Assembly: GCA_963848525.1 (NCBI GenBank)
Contig: CAWKDZ010000002.1
Location: 682,001 to 746,000, forward strand
Source of the DNA: JACCTU01 sp963848525
GTDB taxonomy: Bacteria > Actinomycetota > Thermoleophilia > Gaiellales > Gaiellaceae
DNA: 64,000 bases
Direction of reading: 5' to 3'
A model generated the notes under the pieces. That model did no database searches. It worked only from the letters and a program-made list of their open reading frames with translations, and was not told where the DNA came from. Position 1 is the stretch's first letter. The number at the start of each line of letters is the position of its first letter. This document shows positions 40,849-49,791 of this stretch, in pieces. The position numbers were made by a program, and so were the translations under genes.

Positions 40849-41751
40849 GTGATTCGCGAGTTCGCCGACTCCGACGCCGAGCCCGCGGCGGCGCTGATCG
40901 CTGCGCAGAGCCCGTGGCTCTGGACCGCCGGCGGGATCCGGCACGCGCTGCTCGCTCTGCCCGAGCGCGCCCGCCGGAGGACGTGGGTGGCCGCAGCGGA
41001 CGGCGAGGTCGTCGGCTGGGGCGAGGCCGAGTTCGACTGGCTCGCGGAGCGGGACGACATCGGCACCGTGTGGGTGCTCGTCGCGGCGGCCCTTCGCCGA
41101 CGCGGCTTCGGCTCAGCGCTCTTCGAGCGCGGCGTCGCGCACATGCTCGAGCACGGCGCCCGCGAGCTGCGCACGTGGAGCTTGCCCGACGGGGATTCGT
41201 TCCTCGAGCACCGGGGGTTCCGGCGAGCGCGGGTCGAGCGGGTCTCGGCGGTCGACCCACGGACGGTCGACACCTCGGCGCTCGACGAGCTGCCCGCCGA
41301 CGTCACGCTCGTGCCGCTCGGCGAGCTCTCCGATCGGTTGCCCGAGGTGCACGAGCTCTACGCCGAGGCCGCGGCCGACATGCCCGCCGACCACGCGGAG
41401 ACGAACCTGCCGTACGACGAGTGGCTGAAGGAGTTCGACTCACCGGAGCGGAGCTGGGAAGGCAGCTTCGTCGTGCTCGTCGACGACCGGCCCGTCTCGC
41501 TCTCGGCGATCAGCGTCGACGGCGAACGGGGCGTCGCCGAGCACGGGCTGACGGGCACCAGGCGAGGCTCTCGTCGCAGGGGGTTCGCGCGGCTGGCGAA
41601 GCTCGCGGCGCTGCGCTGGTGCGCAGAGGCGGGCTTCGTTCGCGTCACGACCGGGAACGACGCCTCGAACACCGCGATGCTCGGGCTGAACGACGAGCTC
41701 GGTTTCCGGCCGTTTGCGATCGAGACCGAATGGGTGAAGCAAGTCGCATGA
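40849..41751 (+). CDS. tandem GNAT acetyltransferase
   Basis: A 300-residue protein with two GNAT domains. The N-terminal domain has VWVLVAAALRRRGFGSALFE and the C-terminal one GLTGTRRGSRRRGFARLAKL, both acetyl-CoA pyrophosphate loops. The N-terminal loop is intact. The substrate is unknown; two-domain GNATs include mycothiol synthase-like enzymes, but no specific assignment is supported. GTG 40849 starts a run of overlapping genes: esterase, esterase, then an ATP-grasp gene. Confidence 0.88.
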   Translation: MIREFADSDAEPAAALIAAQSPWLWTAGGIRHALLALPERARRRTWVAAADGEVVGWGEAEFDWLAERDDIGTVWVLVAAALRRRGFGSALFERGVAHMLEHGARELRTWSLPDGDSFLEHRGFRRARVERVSAVDPRTVDTSALDELPADVTLVPLGELSDRLPEVHELYAEAAADMPADHAETNLPYDEWLKEFDSPERSWEGSFVVLVDDRPVSLSAISVDGERGVAEHGLTGTRRGSRRRGFARLAKLAALRWCAEAGFVRVTTGNDASNTAMLGLNDELGFRPFAIETEWVKQVA

Positions 41752-42797
41752 GCGAGCTCGTCCTTTCCTACCGCGCGCCGTCGGCCGGTGTGAGGGCGGT
41801 GCGCCTGCGGGCGGACGCCTTCAAGCGCGCTCGCCCGCTCGAGTTCCGCCGCCGGGGCCGCACGCGCAACTGGGAGCTCGAGTTGCCGCGCCTGAACGGT
41901 CTCGCCCGCCTCGAGTACCAGCTCGAGCTCGTGCATGCGGACGGCACGACCGAGTGGATCTGCGATCCGGCGAACCCGTTGCGGGCGAGCGCGCCGTTCG
42001 GCGACCGCTCCGTGCTCGAGCTGCCGGGGTACCAGCCGCCGGTCTGGATCGACGACGAGGAGGCGCCGCATGGAACGCTCGAGGAGCTCTCCGTCCGCTC
42101 GCGGCTGTTAAGAGCCGACATCACAGGGCTGCTCTGGACGGCGCGCGGCGCCGACCGGTCGACCGCGCTGCCCCTGCTCGTCGTCCACGACGGCCCCGAG
42201 TACGTCGAGCACGCGTCGCTGCTGCGGCTGTTCGACTCGTCGATCGCCGAGCTCGAGCTGCGGCCGTTCCGCGCGGCGCTGCTGCATCCTCCCGGCGATC
42301 GCAACGAGACGTACTCGGCCTCGAAAAGGTACGCAGACGCGCTCGCGACCGAGGTCGTTCCGGCTCTCGGCGACGTCGCCCCCGCACCCGACCTTCCCGG
42401 CGCGCGCGTCGGGATGGGCGCGAGCCTCGGGGCGCTCGCCGCGTTCCATGCGCATCGCCTGCACCGTCATCTGTTCGGCGGGCTGTTCCTCCAGTCGGGC
42501 AGCTTCTTCCGGCGCACCACCGACCTGCAGGAGCACGGGTTCCCGCGCTTCGAGCGGATCTCCCGCTTCGTCGGCGGCGTCCTCCGCGCCGAGACCGCGC
42601 CCGCGGCGGTGCCGGCCGTGCTCACGTGCGGCCGCTCAGAAGAGAACGTCGCGAACAACCGCGCGCTTCGCGACGCGCTCGTCCGCCAACGTTACGACGT
42701 GCGACTGCACGAGCACGCGGACCTGCACAACTGGGTCTCGTGGCGGGACGTCTTCCATCCCCACCTCGTCCGCCTGCTGGAGCGGCTCTGGGGATGA
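41748..42797 (+). CDS. enterochelin-esterase-like hydrolase
   Basis: A 349-residue protein with an N-terminal immunoglobulin-like/CBM48 region (about 1-110) and a C-terminal alpha/beta-hydrolase esterase domain. LLVVHDGPEYVEHASLLRLF is the esterase-D strand, GMGASLGALAAFHAH the nucleophile elbow (GASLG) and DLHNWVSWRDVFHPHL the histidine region. The fold matches the Fes/esterase D family, which hydrolyses siderophore or other ester bonds; no siderophore genes are present. It overlaps both neighbours by 4 nt. Confidence 0.88.
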   Translation: MSELVLSYRAPSAGVRAVRLRADAFKRARPLEFRRRGRTRNWELELPRLNGLARLEYQLELVHADGTTEWICDPANPLRASAPFGDRSVLELPGYQPPVWIDDEEAPHGTLEELSVRSRLLRADITGLLWTARGADRSTALPLLVVHDGPEYVEHASLLRLFDSSIAELELRPFRAALLHPPGDRNETYSASKRYADALATEVVPALGDVAPAPDLPGARVGMGASLGALAAFHAHRLHRHLFGGLFLQSGSFFRRTTDLQEHGFPRFERISRFVGGVLRAETAPAAVPAVLTCGRSEENVANNRALRDALVRQRYDVRLHEHADLHNWVSWRDVFHPHLVRLLERLWG

Positions 42798-43516
42798 ACC
42801 GCCGCCAGGTGACCCTCGACGGCGGCGACGTCCTCGCCTACGGGCACTGGGGCCGGCCGCTGCTCGCGTTTCCGTCCGAGCAGGGCCCGTGCTGGCAGTA
42901 CGAGGAGCGCGGCATGGTCGAGGCGATCGCGCCGCTGCTCGAGGCGGGACGCGTCAAGCTCTACTGCGTCGACAGCTACGACTCGCAGAGCTGGCAGGCC
43001 AACGAGCTCCCGCTCGAGGAGCGCGCGCGCCGGCACGGCTACTACGAGTCGTGGATCCTCGAGCGGGTTGTGCCCTGGATCGCCGAGGACACCGACGGCT
43101 CGACCGACGTCGCCGCCACCGGCGTGAGCTTCGGCGCGTACCACGCCGCGAACTTCGCGCTGAAGCGCGCGGACGTGTTCCCGCTCGCGATCTGCCAGAG
43201 CGGGGTCTACGACGTCGGGGGCCTCGGTTGGGGCGAGCGCGGCGACAGCGTTTACTTCAACAATCCGGGCGACTACGTGAACCACCTGCACGGCGACCAC
43301 CTCGACTGGCTTCGCGGGCGCGTCTCGCTCCTGCTCGTCTGCGGCAGCGGCCAGTGGGAGGACACGACGGGCGCGCTCGAGAGCACGCAGCGCTTCGGCG
43401 CCCAGCTCGCGGAGAAGGGCATCCCCTGCGAGGTCGACGTCTGGGGGCACGAGTTCCCGCACGACTGGCCGTCGTGGCGCGCGCAGCTCGCGCACCACCT
43501 GCCGAGGTTTTGTTGA
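42794..43516 (+). CDS. esterase family alpha/beta hydrolase
   Basis: A 240-residue hydrolase, shorter than its upstream neighbour because it lacks the immunoglobulin-like domain. VKLYCVDSYDSQSWQANELP, the nucleophile elbow ATGVSFGAYHAANFA (GVSFG) and the histidine region VDVWGHEFPHDWPSWRAQLA are the catalytic landmarks. ATG 42794 overlaps the previous stop. Two different esterases side by side suggest sequential steps or alternative substrates. A dispersed repeat follows the stop directly. Confidence 0.88.
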   Translation: MNRRQVTLDGGDVLAYGHWGRPLLAFPSEQGPCWQYEERGMVEAIAPLLEAGRVKLYCVDSYDSQSWQANELPLEERARRHGYYESWILERVVPWIAEDTDGSTDVAATGVSFGAYHAANFALKRADVFPLAICQSGVYDVGGLGWGERGDSVYFNNPGDYVNHLHGDHLDWLRGRVSLLLVCGSGQWEDTTGALESTQRFGAQLAEKGIPCEVDVWGHEFPHDWPSWRAQLAHHLPRFC

Positions 43517-43673
43517 GAGCCCCTCCCACGATGAACCGTTGTGCCGCCGGGCCGCGCTGGGCGGCGCGCTGCCGCGTCCTCAGTCACGCCCGTATCTCGA
43601 TCGATACGGGCGCTCCCTGCGTCCTTGCATCGCACTCGCCCAGCGCACCCCGGCAGCGAAGGCCCATCATGGA
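43517..43673 (+). repeat. dispersed ~150-bp structured repeat, copy 2
   Basis: This copy matches 12350-12504 base for base over most of its length. The hairpin CCCGTATC-TCGATC-GATACGGG is 8 bp here. The region fills the gap between the esterase stop and the ATP-grasp gene. In both copies the repeat begins at the end of an upstream gene and ends at a downstream ATG, always on the coding strand. Confidence 0.7.
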
Positions 43674-43685
43674 AGGGGCTCTCTG

Positions 43686-44934
43686 TTGAGCGCGCACCTG
43701 ATCGGGCTCCTGCTCGGGACGGAGGAGGACTGGCCGACCGCGTTCGAGACGCTCGTCGCGCGCCTCGGCCCGGTCGAGTGGCGGAACCAGCGGCACGAGC
43801 TGACGACCGAGCGGATCGTCAACGAGCCGTTCGACCTGCGCTACAAGCCGCGCTACTCGCTCGTGATCGACCGGCTGGCGTGGTGGTACGACCTGCCGCG
43901 CGCGTGGCTGAAGAAGGTCGCGTTGATGGACGACGTCTACCTCTTGAACAACCCGTTCACGTTCCAGTCGATGGAGAAGCACTCGGCGTACTGCGCGATG
44001 CTCCGCCTCGGGCTGAAGGTCCCCGACACCTGGTTGATCCCGCACAAGGTGCCGACGCCGATCGCGCAGTTCGAGCACATGGCGGAGAAGTTCCCCGACG
44101 TCGCCGCTCGGTACAACGCGCCGTTCGAGCTCGAGGAGATCGGCGACCGCGTCGGCTTCCCGCTGTTCATGAAGCCCTTCGACGGCGGCCAGTGGGTCGG
44201 CGTCTCGCGCGTCGGCCTCGGCGGAAGAGCTGCGCGCAACCTACGACGAGTCCGGCGCGCGGATGATGCACGTGCAGGCGGCGGTGGAAGACTTCGACGT
44301 CTTCGCGCGCTCGCTCTCGATCGGCGCGGAGACGATGGTGATGCGCTTCGAGCCCGACCGGCCGATGTACGACCGCTACCAGGTCGAGCACGGGTTCCTG
44401 CCGCCGAACCTCGGCTGGGAGGTCGTCACGGTCTCGCGACTCGTGAACGCCTTCTTCCGCTGGGAGTTCAACTCGTGCGAGACGATCGTCAAGGACGGCG
44501 AGGCGGCCCCGATCGACTACGCGAACGCGTCGCCTGACGTTGCGCTCACCTCGCTTCACTACTACTTCCCGTGGGCGATCCGCGCGCTCGTGCGCTGGTG
44601 CGCGTTCTGCGTCGTCACCGACCGCGAGATGCGCATCGACCTCGACACGCGCGAGTACTTTGCCGTTGGCGACCGCGAGGACCTCCCCTACGAAGAGAAG
44701 CTACGCGAGTATCGGCGTCTTGCCGACGCGTACTTCGAGGCCGAGCGCTACGAGGAGTTCGTCTCCGAGGCGCTCGAGCGGCTCGACGCACTGACGCTCG
44801 AGTATTTCGAGAGCGCCGACTTCGACCGGCTGCTCGTCGAGACGGTGCAGACGACCTTCCCGGAGCACGAGCAGGAGCAGTTCGTCGCGCACTACCGCGG
44901 GCTCGTCGAGGCCTGGGCGCGGGACCAGGGCTAA
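43686..44934 (+). pseudogene. ATP-grasp domain protein, frameshifted
   Basis: An ATP-grasp ligase-like protein of about 415 residues. LLNNPFTFQSMEKHSAYCAM and VPDTWLIPHK form the pre-ATP-grasp region, VGFPLFMKPFDGGQWVGVSR carries the ATP-binding lysine, and the metal/ATP region is IDYANASPD. Near 44217 one surplus C throws the frame; with it removed the protein reads GVSRVGSAEELRATYDESGA and on to the end. The start TTG 43686 follows the dispersed repeat, and the frame is open through it. It is the last gene of the GNAT-esterase-esterase run. The substrate is unknown. Confidence 0.75.
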
Positions 44935-45761
44935 CGCAGCGGGAAGGGCTTGCGCGCGAGGGCGGGCAGCACCTGCGCGGTCACCCAGACCGGCGTCGCG
45001 GCCGGGTAGCGCCGCGAGTAGCGGTAGCTGCCGTCCGAACGGCGCATCCGGGCGAGGTACGCGTCCACCGATCTGGGCACGCGCGCGCCGGCGGCGATGA
45101 ACGCCTGGATCACCCACGCCGTCGACTGCGAGTCCGACCCGCGCCCCCGCGTCAGCTCGAAGCCACCGTCCGGCGTCTGGTGCCGCCGCAGGAAGGCGAG
45201 GGCGCGCGAGATCGGGCGGCCGCGAACGCCGAGCGCACGCAGCGCCTGCACCGCGGCGGCCGTGTCGTTCGTATCGGGCGCGACGCCGGCTGTCCAGGAC
45301 CAGCCGCCGCCGGCGCTCTGACGTCGCAGTAGCAGGCTCTTCGTCGCCGGCGGGACGGCGGCTCGTGCCTGCCGGAGCGCGAGCACGCCCCAGATCGTCG
45401 AGTTGAGCGTCGGGCCGATCAGGCCGCTGGGCCGCTCCGCCGCGCGCAGGCGTCCGACGAGCGAGCCCGTCTCGAGGGCGAGCACCGAGCGCGCCATCAG
45501 CGCGAGCTCGAGCTCCGGGACGTCCCGTGGCTCCGTGCGCAGAAGGTAGGCGCGTGCGGTCGAGGACGGCGTCGCCCCCTGCGCGTGGAGGCCGAGCAGG
45601 ACCCAAGCGGAGAGCGAGAGGCCCGGCGTGCCGGTGCTCTCGGCGAAGCCGCCCCCCGGCCGCTCGCTGCCCGCGAGGAAGCGGACCGACGGGTCGTCGG
45701 CAGCGGCCCGTGCAGGCGCGACGGCGAGCAGCACCGCGGCGGCGAGCGCGACGAGCCTCAT
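44931..45761 (-). CDS. secreted alpha/alpha-repeat protein (prenyltransferase/squalene-cyclase-like fold)
   Basis: A 276-residue exported protein with a signal peptide (LVALAAAVLLAVAPARAAAD). Six helical-hairpin repeats can be counted, among them SVRFLAGSERPGGGFAES, LLRRQSAGGGWSWTAG, FLRRHQTPDGGFELTRG and RMRRSDGSYRYSR. The QxxDGGF-type turns mark an alpha6/alpha6 barrel, the fold of squalene cyclase and of the alpha domain of intrinsic factor/transcobalamin. No cyclase DxDD motif is seen. It is the last gene of the riboswitch operon, overlapping the S component by 4 nt. It is probably the helical half of a corrinoid-binding protein. Confidence 0.82.
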   Translation of the reverse strand: MRLVALAAAVLLAVAPARAAADDPSVRFLAGSERPGGGFAESTGTPGLSLSAWVLLGLHAQGATPSSTARAYLLRTEPRDVPELELALMARSVLALETGSLVGRLRAAERPSGLIGPTLNSTIWGVLALRQARAAVPPATKSLLLRRQSAGGGWSWTAGVAPDTNDTAAAVQALRALGVRGRPISRALAFLRRHQTPDGGFELTRGRGSDSQSTAWVIQAFIAAGARVPRSVDAYLARMRRSDGSYRYSRRYPAATPVWVTAQVLPALARKPFPLR

Positions 45762-46429
45762 GCGAACACGACCTCGGTCTTCGTCCGCCGCTCGTAGCGT
45801 TCGAGCACGCGCCTGAGCTCGGGCCCGACGGCGAGCGCGATCACGAAGTTCCCGATCGCGTGCGCGAGGTTGAACGGAAACCCGCGCGCGAGCACGGCGA
45901 CGAGCGAGGCCTCGGTGTGCGGCAGGTACAGCCACGTGTAGAGGTCGAGCGGGATCCCGTAGACGAAGCCGAGCGCGAAGCAGAAGAGCGCGAACGCGAG
46001 CCGCCGCCGCGCGAGCGGCCTCGCCAGCGCGCCGAGCGCCCCGCAGAGCCCCCAGCCGAGCATCTGCCACGGCGTGTGCGGTCCCTGGCCCAGGAAGACG
46101 TTCGACGCGAGCGCGGCGAGGGCGCCCACGGCGAACCCGCGCCGAGGGCCTAGCGCGGCGCCCGACGCCGCCGCGATCACCGTCACGGGCTGCACGTTCG
46201 GCACGGCGACGAACAGCACGCGCCCCGCGGCGGCCAGCCCGGCGAGCGTCGCCACGAGCGTCACGTCCTTGGCCGCGTCGGTGCCGCGCTCGAACCACGC
46301 GAACCCCGCAACGACGATCGCCGCGGCCACGAGCAGGAACGCGAGCGGGGCCCGGTCCGGGTCGAGCGCCGCCCAGGCGGCCGCTGCGAGCGCGACGACC
46401 GGCGCGGCGGCGAGCGCGCTAGGCCGCAA
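45758..46429 (-). CDS. ECF transporter S component (putative cobalamin/corrinoid)
   Basis: A 223-residue membrane protein with six spans, ECF-family S component. The segment VPNVQPVTVIAAASGAALGP followed by RRGFAVGALAALASNVFLGQ is typical of substrate-specific S components. It would bind the vitamin and dock on EcfT. The substrate is inferred as cobalamin or a corrinoid from the operon's riboswitch, and the closest functional class would be CbrT-like. TTG 46429 overlaps the EcfA stop by 11 nt. Confidence 0.85.
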   Translation of the reverse strand: MRPSALAAAPVVALAAAAWAALDPDRAPLAFLLVAAAIVVAGFAWFERGTDAAKDVTLVATLAGLAAAGRVLFVAVPNVQPVTVIAAASGAALGPRRGFAVGALAALASNVFLGQGPHTPWQMLGWGLCGALGALARPLARRRLAFALFCFALGFVYGIPLDLYTWLYLPHTEASLVAVLARGFPFNLAHAIGNFVIALAVGPELRRVLERYERRTKTEVVFA

Positions 46430-47771
46430 CGAGGGTCTCCTCCCGCGCGGGCGCTGCCAGCGCCACGCGCCGGTCGGCGGGGAACGACCGATCGTGCGTC
46501 GCGATCAGCACGCCGCGACCTTGCTCCGCGTAGCCGGTGATCCACTCCGCAAGCTCCGCCTTGCGCTCGGGGTCGACGCCGCGCGTCGGCTCGTCGAGGA
46601 CGAGCAGGTCGGGCTCAGCCACCGCAACGGCCGCGATCCCGAGCCGCTCCCGCTCGCCGCTCGAGAGGTCACGCGGGTGGCGGTCGGCGGCCCAGCGCAG
46701 CCCGACGGCCTCCAGTGCGTCGAGGGCTCGATCCCGGTCGCCGCCGACGCCGAGCGCGACCTCGTCGAGCGCGCGCTCGCACGCGAGGTAGCGCCCGGGG
46801 TCCTGCGAGAGGTACCCCGCGCGGCCCAGCCTGTGTACGAAGCCGGTTGCAGGCTCGAGCAGGCCGGCCGCGAGCTTGGCCAATGTCGATTTTCCGGACC
46901 CGTTGGGCCCTTCGAGTGCGACGACCTCGCCGCGGCGGACCTCGAGCGAGGCGCCCTCGAGCACCGAACGATCTCCGTACGAAAACCATGCGCCGTCGAT
47001 CGTGACGACGGCATCGGACGGATCGTTGTCTCTGTCGACAACGATCGTGTCTCCTGCGAACAGGGGCCGGTATGCGCGGAGCCATGCCAAAGCCTCCGGC
47101 CGCGCCGCGTCGAGCAGAATCCGCCCCCGCTCCAGATAGAGGACGCGCGTCGCGAAGGAGAGCGCCCGAGCGACCCGCTGCTCGGAGAGGACGACCGTCG
47201 CGGCGAGCTCGGCTGCAGCCTCCAGGAACGACTCGGCGCCGTCGGGGTCGAGCTGCGACGTCGGCTCGTCGAGCAGCAGGAGCTGCGGTCGCAGCGAGAG
47301 TGCCGTCGCGAGGCAGACGCGCTGCAGCTCGCCGCCCGAGAGCTCCGTCGTCCGTCGCCCGGCGAGTTGCTCCGCGCCGACCGCCGCAAGTGCCTCGGCC
47401 ACGCGAGGCCAGATCTCGCCTGGCGGCGTCGCGACGTTCTCGAGCGCGAACGCGACCTCGTTCCGAGCGAGCGTCATCACGACCTGGTCCTCCGGGTCCT
47501 GGAAGACCGTCGCAACCTCCCCGGCCAGGTCGGCCGGGCGTGTCGTGCGCGTGTCGCGGCCGGCGACCATCACCCGCCCGGAGAAGCGACCCCCGTGGAA
47601 GTGCGGCACGAGGCCCGCAAGCGCGCGGACCAGCGTCGACTTCCCCGAGCCCGACGGGCCGAGCACCGCGACGCGCTCGCCCGGCTCCAGCTGAAGCGTG
47701 ACGTCATGCAGCGCGGCACCCTCCGCGTGTGGGTACGTGAACGAGACGCGCTCGAGGGACGCTAGAGCCAC
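46419..47771 (-). CDS. ECF transporter double ATPase (EcfA fusion)
   Basis: A 450-residue protein with two complete ABC ATPase domains in one chain. Domain one has Walker A GPSGSGKST (38-46), Q-loop FQDPEDQVV, signature LSGGELQRV and Walker B LLLLDEPTSQLDP. Domain two has GPNGSGKST, LSSGERERLG and LLVLDEPTRGVDP. In most species EcfA1 and EcfA2 are separate, so this fusion guarantees 1:1 pairing. It energises the EcfT/S complex. GTG 47771 overlaps the ecfT stop by 10 nt. Confidence 0.93.
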   Translation of the reverse strand: MALASLERVSFTYPHAEGAALHDVTLQLEPGERVAVLGPSGSGKSTLVRALAGLVPHFHGGRFSGRVMVAGRDTRTTRPADLAGEVATVFQDPEDQVVMTLARNEVAFALENVATPPGEIWPRVAEALAAVGAEQLAGRRTTELSGGELQRVCLATALSLRPQLLLLDEPTSQLDPDGAESFLEAAAELAATVVLSEQRVARALSFATRVLYLERGRILLDAARPEALAWLRAYRPLFAGDTIVVDRDNDPSDAVVTIDGAWFSYGDRSVLEGASLEVRRGEVVALEGPNGSGKSTLAKLAAGLLEPATGFVHRLGRAGYLSQDPGRYLACERALDEVALGVGGDRDRALDALEAVGLRWAADRHPRDLSSGERERLGIAAVAVAEPDLLVLDEPTRGVDPERKAELAEWITGYAEQGRGVLIATHDRSFPADRRVALAAPAREETLVAA

Positions 47772-48457
47772 AGCGCACCCGTGACGACGAGGGCGGCCGC
47801 GACGACGGCGGCCCGATCGCGAGCGCGCCAGGCCGGCCGCGGCGCGTGCGTGACGGTCGCCCGGCCGAACCCGCGTGACTCCATCGCCTCGGCGAGGTTC
47901 ACCGCGCGCTCGAGCGAGCCCGCGACGAGCGGCGAGAGCAGCCGAGCGTGTCCGCGCACACCGTCGACCGCGACGCCCCGTCCCTTCAGCGCCTCGAGCA
48001 ACCCTTGCGCGTCTCGTTGGAGCGTGGGCACGAGACGCGTCGCGAGCGCGACGGCGAGCGCGGAGCGGCGCGCGACCGAGGCCGAGGCAAGCAGCCGATC
48101 GTGGTCGATCAGCAGCGCGTACGCGGTGAACGCGAGACCGACTGCGATCAGTCGCAGGGCGTTGAGCGCGGCGCCGAACAGCTCCTCGACGGTGACGTCG
48201 AGCGTGCCGAGCACAGGGACCTGCGGGCCTTCCCAGAGCACGCGATGACCCTCGACGCCGAGCAGCGGCCAGAGCAGGAACAACGCAATGCCCGGAACGA
48301 TCGCGCCGACGAGGTACACACGCCGAAGCGGAGACCGTGCCCGGAGACAGACCGCGAGCAGCAGCAGTGCGATCGCTGCGACCGACGCAACGCGCTCGGC
48401 CAGCAGGGCCGCCACCGCGAGCGCGCCGAGCAGGATTGCGCCGGGGACCGGGCTCAT
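47762..48457 (-). CDS. ECF transporter transmembrane component EcfT (CbiQ family)
   Basis: A 231-residue membrane scaffold of the ECF module. The coupling helices carry the paired motifs EALKGRG and EAMESRGFG (A-R-G signatures) that bind the two ATPase domains. Four to five spans are visible. It overlaps the DUF4430 lipoprotein stop by 4 nt upstream. It receives substrate from the S component encoded two genes downstream. Confidence 0.92.
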   Translation of the reverse strand: MSPVPGAILLGALAVAALLAERVASVAAIALLLLAVCLRARSPLRRVYLVGAIVPGIALFLLWPLLGVEGHRVLWEGPQVPVLGTLDVTVEELFGAALNALRLIAVGLAFTAYALLIDHDRLLASASVARRSALAVALATRLVPTLQRDAQGLLEALKGRGVAVDGVRGHARLLSPLVAGSLERAVNLAEAMESRGFGRATVTHAPRPAWRARDRAAVVAAALVVTGALWL

Positions 48458-49155
48458 GGGTAGCGGTACCTGAACCGGATCTGCGAGACGTCGCGCGCGA
48501 GCGCCTCGCCGTCACCTGCGAACGTGAACGTGACTGGGTCGCCGGGCCGCGCCGGCAGCCGCCTTGCGTCCGGGGCGAGCTGGATCGGTCCGTCGCCGGT
48601 GAGGAGGAAGACGTTCGAGCCCTCTGGCGTGGGCACCGAGGCCGGCGCGACCGAATCGGCACGGAGGAGCTGCGCAATCGCGCGCGCTCCCCGGCGAAGC
48701 TCAGGGGACGCGTAGCGCACGACGGTCGGTCGGCGCCGACCGTCGTAGCCGTGCCGGAACGGCTCTGGAAATGCGCCGACGACGACCGGCACGCGCTGCT
48801 GGCGCCGCCAGGACCTGTAGTCGAACCAGACGACGTCGCCGTCGTGCAGTCGATACTCGGCGGCCGAGCGATCGCCTTCGTACCCGTTGACGAAGTAGAA
48901 CCAGTCGGCGCCGCGGGCGAGCGAGCCCTCGAGCCCGTCAACGCCCTGGACGTACCGGCCGCCGTAGCTCGTCTCGAGGTCGGTCTCGCGGTCGAGCGCC
49001 CGCATCGCGCTCTGCCCCGCGTCGACCTTGGCCGTCAAGAGGACACGCGCGCCCTGGTCGCGCGTGACCCAGAGCGTCGCGGTGCCGCCGCGCTCCTCGC
49101 CGCCGCAGCCCGCGAGCAGGGCGGCGACGAGAAACGCGGCGAGGCGCGAGCTCAC
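48454..49155 (-). CDS. DUF4430-domain lipoprotein
   Basis: A 233-residue exported lipoprotein. The lipobox LLAGC places the modified cysteine at residue 17. The DUF4430 core is seen in SYGGRYVQGVDGLEG, WFYFVNGYEGDRSAAEYRLH and DGDVVWFDYRSW. DUF4430 matches the beta domain of vertebrate transcobalamin and intrinsic factor, which caps bound cobalamin. GTG 49155 overlaps the previous stop (GTGA). It is likely a membrane-tethered corrinoid-binding protein; the extra C-terminal region (about 125-233) is not recognised. Confidence 0.85.
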   Translation of the reverse strand: MSSRLAAFLVAALLAGCGGEERGGTATLWVTRDQGARVLLTAKVDAGQSAMRALDRETDLETSYGGRYVQGVDGLEGSLARGADWFYFVNGYEGDRSAAEYRLHDGDVVWFDYRSWRRQQRVPVVVGAFPEPFRHGYDGRRRPTVVRYASPELRRGARAIAQLLRADSVAPASVPTPEGSNVFLLTGDGPIQLAPDARRLPARPGDPVTFTFAGDGEALARDVSQIRFRYRYP

Positions 49156-49754
49156 GGGAGCACGTTCGAGCGGATCGCACCACCGAGGTTGGCACGGACG
49201 AGGCCGGCATGCCGCGGCAGGCACGCACGTCCCGCGCGGGTGACGAAACGGCGACCGCCGACGTGCAGCGTGGCGCCCGTGGCGACCCGGGAGTCGCCAC
49301 GGTCGTTGCGGGCAGTGACTGCGTAGCAACGCGCACCCGCCTTGCGCAGGTGCAGAGTTTCAGGCCCGCCCGCGACGCCGAACTGTGCCCAGTACCAGAG
49401 GACCCGATCGCCCTCGTTGAGCACGACCTGGTCTGCGCCGACGGGCGCCGAGGCGCCGTTGACCTTGAACGCCCAACCCGCCGTGCCGGCGGCCGCGTAC
49501 CTGCCGACATGGTCGACGTACGGCCCGAACGACGTGACCTGCACGTGGTAGTAGAACTCGCCGACCGCGCTCGCGGCCTCGAGCGAGTCCAGCGCGGTGA
49601 CGCGCGCACTCGACTCGAAGCGCGGCTCGGCCGCGCCGAAGATGGTCTGCGTCTTGCCCTCGACGCGCACGTGGTAGCGGAGCGCGAGGGCCGGGGCGGC
49701 GAGCGCGAGCGCAAGGGCCGCGACGACGAGGGTCGTGAGGGTGCGTCGAAACAC
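49152..49754 (-). CDS. secreted DUF4430-domain protein
   Basis: A 200-residue exported protein and first gene of the riboswitch operon. The signal peptide is TLTTLVVAALALALAAPALA. The DUF4430 core is seen in WAFKVNGASAPVGADQVVLN, then EGDRVLWYWAQFG. A Cys pair (GARCYAVT and RACLPRH) could stabilise the C-terminal part. GTG 49754 has a strong GGAAGGAGGA ribosome-binding site about 40 nt after the riboswitch, whose CCCCTC stretch could pair with GAGG of that site. It would be a soluble or wall-located partner of the lipoprotein. Confidence 0.85.
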   Translation of the reverse strand: MFRRTLTTLVVAALALALAAPALALRYHVRVEGKTQTIFGAAEPRFESSARVTALDSLEAASAVGEFYYHVQVTSFGPYVDHVGRYAAAGTAGWAFKVNGASAPVGADQVVLNEGDRVLWYWAQFGVAGGPETLHLRKAGARCYAVTARNDRGDSRVATGATLHVGGRRFVTRAGRACLPRHAGLVRANLGGAIRSNVLP

Positions 49755-49791
49755 GAATCCTCCTTCCGCGAGGGGTTCGGGTTGCGACGCG

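Noticed and set aside
44931..45761. Terpene or squalene cyclase
   Set aside because: The repeats fit the fold but no catalytic DxDD or similar acid motif is visible, the protein is exported, and the operon is a B12-regulated transporter.
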